From NCBI RefSeq assembly GCF_949628215.1, contig NC_134278.1, forward strand, positions 110,093,277-110,157,276: DNA of 64,000 bases. The letters run 5' to 3'. The DNA comes from Phalacrocorax aristotelis (lineage: Eukaryota; Chordata; Aves; Suliformes; Phalacrocoracidae). How positions within the stretch are numbered: position 1 is the stretch's first letter; every line of letters begins with the position of its first letter. Position numbers and translations under genes: made by a program. Under the pieces are notes generated by a model. That model was not told the DNA's origin, did not search any database, and worked only from the letters and a program-made list of their open reading frames with translations. Shown in pieces: positions 59,770 to 64,000 of this stretch.

Positions 59770-60170
59770 GATGACAAAATGTGGTTTTGTGTAGTGGACC
59801 AAGAAAACTGACCAGGACTGCCAAGATTAAGAACCAAGTAGGTCAAAGGTAATTCCGGCAGGGGGAGATCACGACCACCGACTCATGGACCACCTACTCA
59901 AGTAACACCACCTACTCAAAAGAGAACAATGGGAAACGACAACTGTGTCTGCGCAAGCAAGTTTGTGCCAATCACCAAAGAGAATAATACTGAATATGTA
60001 TGGATAAAATGAATATGTATATTTTTGGTCTATATAAATCACATGGGAAGGGTGTGTAAGGTATGCATGTTAGGAGGAGCGAACCCCTGTGCATCCGGCA
60101 CTGTAAATAAAGAATGCCTGCCTTTTAACACTACATTGGTGATATGAGGTTTATTCTGGATTTCGGTGAC
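59770..60170 (+). mobile_element. Solo or truncated endogenous-retrovirus LTR
   Basis: Order of elements on the plus strand: TATATAAATC (60031-60040), then GGAGCGAACCCCTGTGCATC and AATAAA (60106-60111), then a U5-like stretch with CTACATTGGTG and TTTATTCTGGA, and TTTCGGTGAC at 60161-60170. This U3-R-U5 arrangement and wording resemble avian LTRs. The 5' edge and target-site duplication could not be fixed, and no retroviral gene follows. It lies in sense orientation in CAMKMT intron 3, so its poly(A) signal could in principle act on that transcript. Confidence 0.7.
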
Positions 60171-61799
60171 GTGAAGTTATTTTATTCTTGAGCATGGTAT
60201 GTGTTGGTGTGGCTAAACTATCCACCTGTGCTTGGAACTTCCACGGAGACAAAATGGAGAGCAGATTGTTAACAGTTGCTAAAGCAAACAATTTTCCCTC
60301 AGCATCCTGTCACTAGTAGGTGACAATAAGTGAGGGTGAGCTGAATTCATGGCAAAGTCAGTGTGAAACAATGAACCCAGATGAGAGCAGATTTGAAGGA
60401 GAATTCTGCTGTTGAAGGCCTGGGAATATGAATGCTAAATGTTTAGCAAACTAACCGAAGGCTAACCTGACACACAGCATCTCAGCTATTAGTTTAATAA
60501 TCTGGCTGATTGTGAAATAATATTTTGTTTTGGAAAAGTTGTCCCAAGTCTTGGCAAACATCTGCTGTTGTTACAGGAATTGTGAGGTGCCACAAATTTA
60601 TTGCTTTTCTGAAACCACTGGAAAAAACAGATTCTGAGTCACAAATGTATTCTAGCTGTAGTAAGATGATAGCGCTCACCTTTCTGACAGAGTATTAGAC
60701 CTGGACTTAACTCTAAATGGACACTCATAAAAAAAAATTAAGCTATCAAACACTTATGAAATCCTGTGAAGTGAGAGAATCTATTTCACTGCTTTGTTAT
60801 TCAAGCCTATATTTTGTGGGTATTTTATTTGGATTTGAAAATATTTACTTAATTTATTTTTATTTAAACATCATCAGGTCATTTTAAAAGATGCTGTTTC
60901 TCATTGTCCACATAGTTTATATCCACCTAAGTAGAAAAAAATAAGTTTCATAGTCAAAAGGCTCTATTTAAAGTTATCGCAATGTAATAAGATGCCTCTT
61001 GTATATTATGTAAGGCCTGCTTTCACTAGGTGAAGTATATTTATATTAATAAAATAATACAGAAAAAAAATCATTATGTGAATAGAAGGCCCTATTCAGA
61101 AAAAGTCTTCAAATTTCTATGTGGGGTCAGAACACTTTCAGAACTATGAAATGGAACATAAGTAATATTCCTATTCCTGAGCTGTTATAGACAGAAATAA
61201 AATTCTTAGAAATATAACTGTACTTATAACCCACAGCCAAATAATGGCATTCATTCAGCAAAGAAAAAGAATGAATTTCTATTCAAGTCATGGTTAATCT
61301 GAACAGCACCCTAAAGCCTGGTACTAGAGCATTGTAAAATGGCATGAACGTACCAAAAAGAAAAATGGATAGGTTTTTTTTCTCCTCAGAATTTCTAGTA
61401 AGTGTGGTGGGTTTTTAGTGAAAACGTTCTTTATTATAGCAGTCAAAATCATAGCTAAAATTTATGCTATTTAGTGCTTTATTGTCCGTCCCCCATATGA
61501 AACAAATAGAACATTTAAAATGAACTGTGGTAACTTCAGGATGTTAGGATTTTTTTTGAAAATTCAAGCCAGAAGCATGGATGTAGGTCCTCAGTGAATA
61601 GTTCACATTGCCATCAAATTGAAGCAAGATACTCACCTATGAGTTAATGTTTTGAGTTCAATGCTTTTCACTGTGCACTGAGTGCAGTTATATGTGCGAA
61701 TAAGTAAACCATATGAAGACTGCATCAAGAAGCATGATTACTGCTGAGTTTTAGACATGACATGTACATTCTCACTTTGCAAGTTTTAACAGCTTTATT

Positions 61800-62160
61800 A
61801 AAAATGTCTGCTACTACGGGGGTGGCTTCAGAGTAGGTTACCCATGCGCCATCCTCCTTCTAGGGGTATACCTGCTCTGGTCTTCTTCTAAGCACGTGTC
61901 TCCAGCAACATCATCTTCCACGTGTCTCCTCCTGTGGCTGCCACTCCTTAAAAGATGCCTGAGCAGAAGCACTGTGTGATCCTTTGGCTGATTGAAGTTT
62001 TCTTGGGGAATGGGTTGCCTCGTTTTCAGAGGTGGCTCTAGCTGCCTGGCACAGGACAATTCACAGCCTTGTCGCACACAGCTCTTTCCTAGAGCCCCCT
62101 GTTAGCAGGCCCTGCCCTTTATGCCCACTATATTGCACTATTCCAATAAAGTAAGCATAG
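61800..62160 (-). other. GC-richer unclassified segment with a 79-codon frame and poly(A) signal
   Basis: This stretch is visibly richer in G and C than its surroundings. On the minus strand there is a CATAAAGGGCAGGGCC TATA-like start (about 62126-62111), an open frame 62077-61838 rich in Arg and Glu, and AATAAA at about 61803-61798. It could be an old LTR, a retrocopy or an exon of an antisense transcript. I do not recognise the protein. Confidence 0.3.
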
Positions 62161-64000
62161 GGGATTTTCCAGCACTTCAAGGGAACCAGATTCTGGAAGA
62201 TATTACCTAGCTAGAGGGGGAGGTGAAAGCAGAAGTTTTTTAAGACCACTGTATGTGGTCTCTCTTTTTTAATGGTAGTTGCAGCACAGGATTGTGTTAC
62301 AAATCTGGTACAGCAAAAATAGTTTGGAAAACATCTGTTATTAGGACAAGTGCTTGTGTTTTTATTTTTTATGTATTTACACATTTTACAGAACAGCTGC
62401 ATGTGCCAACAGACTTGTGTTGATGTTGAATTTTTGTCTTAGTAAGTTGGATTAATTTTTCTTGTCTGAAGAGAGAAAGTAAAATCTAGATAAAACTACA
62501 TGGGACTGTCATAGACAGTATTGTAGGCAGTATTAAATTAGAAAGTACATAAAATTTTTTTTTTAATCTTATTGTGAAAATTTTCCTAGGCTGAGAGTGC
62601 TGTACAGCAAACACATTAACTGGCAAACCTGAAGTTTGTGTCCCATTTGTGGTAGGCTGTCGATTTATCAGTCAGAACATATGGATAAATATCACGTTGT
62701 GACCTACATCAGAAATATAACTAGCATGAACTCACTTACGGATGAAGAATGGTGGGGGGTGTTGGAACACAGTTAAATCTGTGCTGGAATATTAATTGCA
62801 GATTTCCTGAGTTGCAAGTATTTTGCTGTGGGCTTTGTTTTTTAGCTATAACATCACATTAGTGGGAATTCACATACTGTGGTGATGAGCGCAGTATAAT
62901 GTAAGGATTAGATAGGAGCTGAAATAGAGCCAACTGCTGGGCTCTGTTGATACAAGTCTGCCAGCAATTGCTGTTCCTATACTACTCAGTTGTAGGCCTG
63001 GATTTTCAATAGATGTGCCAAACAATTTGAGTTTTGTACATCAGTGGGGAAGCAAGTTTGTTTGAAATCTTCATGTAAGTCGCAGATTTTCCACCCCCAC
63101 CTTCCCATCTTCTGGAAAAACTCAGCTTTCATCTTGTTTTCTTCTTCTGGGTTTGAAGATACAGTCTGCCATTGGAAGAACTGTTTTACTAGCATCATCT
63201 TCCCCCTGTTCCCTCCCAGCAAAGGAAGGAGGGGTTGTTTTATTCTCTTTACTCTCTGAGGTCCTGCTTTTTGGAGGTGGTACTCAGAAGCATTCCTATT
63301 CTAATATCCTTAATGAGGCATATTAAATTGTTATGGGTGATGCTATTGCCAACAGAAAGATGATGTTTCTTGTTTTACTAACAGAGTCTGTTAGAAACTA
63401 CTGGCTGATACTTCAGACTGGGTTGCAGCTGCGTATCTACTATGCTCTTTGCTTGGCCTAGGAATGTTTCCAGGGGTGTCCTGTATCACATGTGTATGCT
63501 CATGGACCATCTTGGTTCATTACAGAAGCTCTGTTTGTCCAGGCAGACAAGAGTCTGTTTTATCAAATAAAAGTATTTATTGCATAAAGGCAGAGGAAAT
63601 TTCTCTTGAAGTCTATGGATGGGACATAATACTTGTTGAATTGTTGTATGACGATAGACCCTAGATTTACTATGGCAGATGGCAGCCTGATCTGCACTGT
63701 TCCATCTACTGCTTATTTTGTACTTTTCATTGTTTATCTATGTGCAGAGTTTAACTCACTGGGATTTGGAAATAAACAGACTTTACTGGTATATGATTCG
63801 AAGAGTTAAATTACTTTTGTTGTGACAAAACAAAAGTGCCATATTTGGTGCTGATAAATCGTATTCTCCAATAATTACTTAACTCACTCGCAGACTAAGC
63901 CATTGTTATGGGAGCTAGCTTTCTATTTCCTGAAAATCTGATTAATAATTGTAATATTTTTATGAAATAATGAAGTTGGTAGAGAAACACTAAGTATCTG

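Larger units (their letters stand above)
40240..64000 (+). other. CAMKMT: CAMKMT intron 3 (continues past the window)
   Basis: More than 23.7 kb without the next expected exon (human CIWPSEEVLAYY). Holds an inverted repeat at 42039-42068, a 22-base tandem duplication at 46936-46979, microsatellites near 52080-52205 and 52800-52920, candidate conserved non-coding blocks near 55110-55340 and 57950-58620, an LTR at about 59770-60170 and a GC-richer unclassified segment at 61800-62160. Short open frames throughout show no recognised homology. Confidence 0.8.

Overview
The window is vertebrate nuclear DNA, most likely from a bird. It has intron-rich genes with GT-AG splice sites, a single CpG island, AT-rich introns, and the 3' end of a CR1 LINE with the avian-type terminus (positions about 76-652). 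An old LTR of avian endogenous-retrovirus type lies at about 59770-60170. I found no bacterial operon, CRISPR array or phage feature. Species cannot be fixed from the sequence alone.

Three protein genes are supported by exon-by-exon similarity to families I know. Their order and orientation match the human 2p21 block. SLC3A1 (+, partial) contributes its last two coding exons (2942-3058, 3927-4367). PREPL (-, complete) has 14 coding exons between 23903 and 6080, every junction closing in phase, for a protein of about 751 codons from the upstream start. CAMKMT (+, partial) starts at 24995 and has coding exons 1-3 (24995-25093, 30722-30888, 40175-40239). Its methyltransferase-domain exons lie beyond the window.

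Layout: 1-2941 is SLC3A1 intron with the CR1 copy. SLC3A1 and PREPL converge tail to tail, with about 1.2 kb between their predicted poly(A) signals (4494 and 5684). PREPL occupies 6-24 kb. A CpG island at about 24290-25320 separates the divergent PREPL and CAMKMT genes and carries YY1-like and TCTCGCGA motifs. From 25.1 kb to the end the window is almost entirely CAMKMT intron: 5.6 kb, 9.3 kb and more than 23.7 kb. These introns hold simple repeats, hairpins, an LTR and blocks that look like conserved non-coding DNA.

The genes do not form a pathway. SLC3A1 encodes the rBAT subunit of a cystine/dibasic amino-acid transporter, PREPL a serine hydrolase linked to vesicle trafficking, and CAMKMT the calmodulin-lysine methyltransferase. 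They are linked by position: in humans, deletions here cause the hypotonia-cystinuria / 2p21 deletion syndromes.

I did not find a previously undescribed system. The best leads are an apparent frame switch in the last PREPL exon (the family-like tail survives in another frame), two in-frame tandem splice acceptors in PREPL, the shared promoter architecture, and several unexplained elements inside CAMKMT introns.
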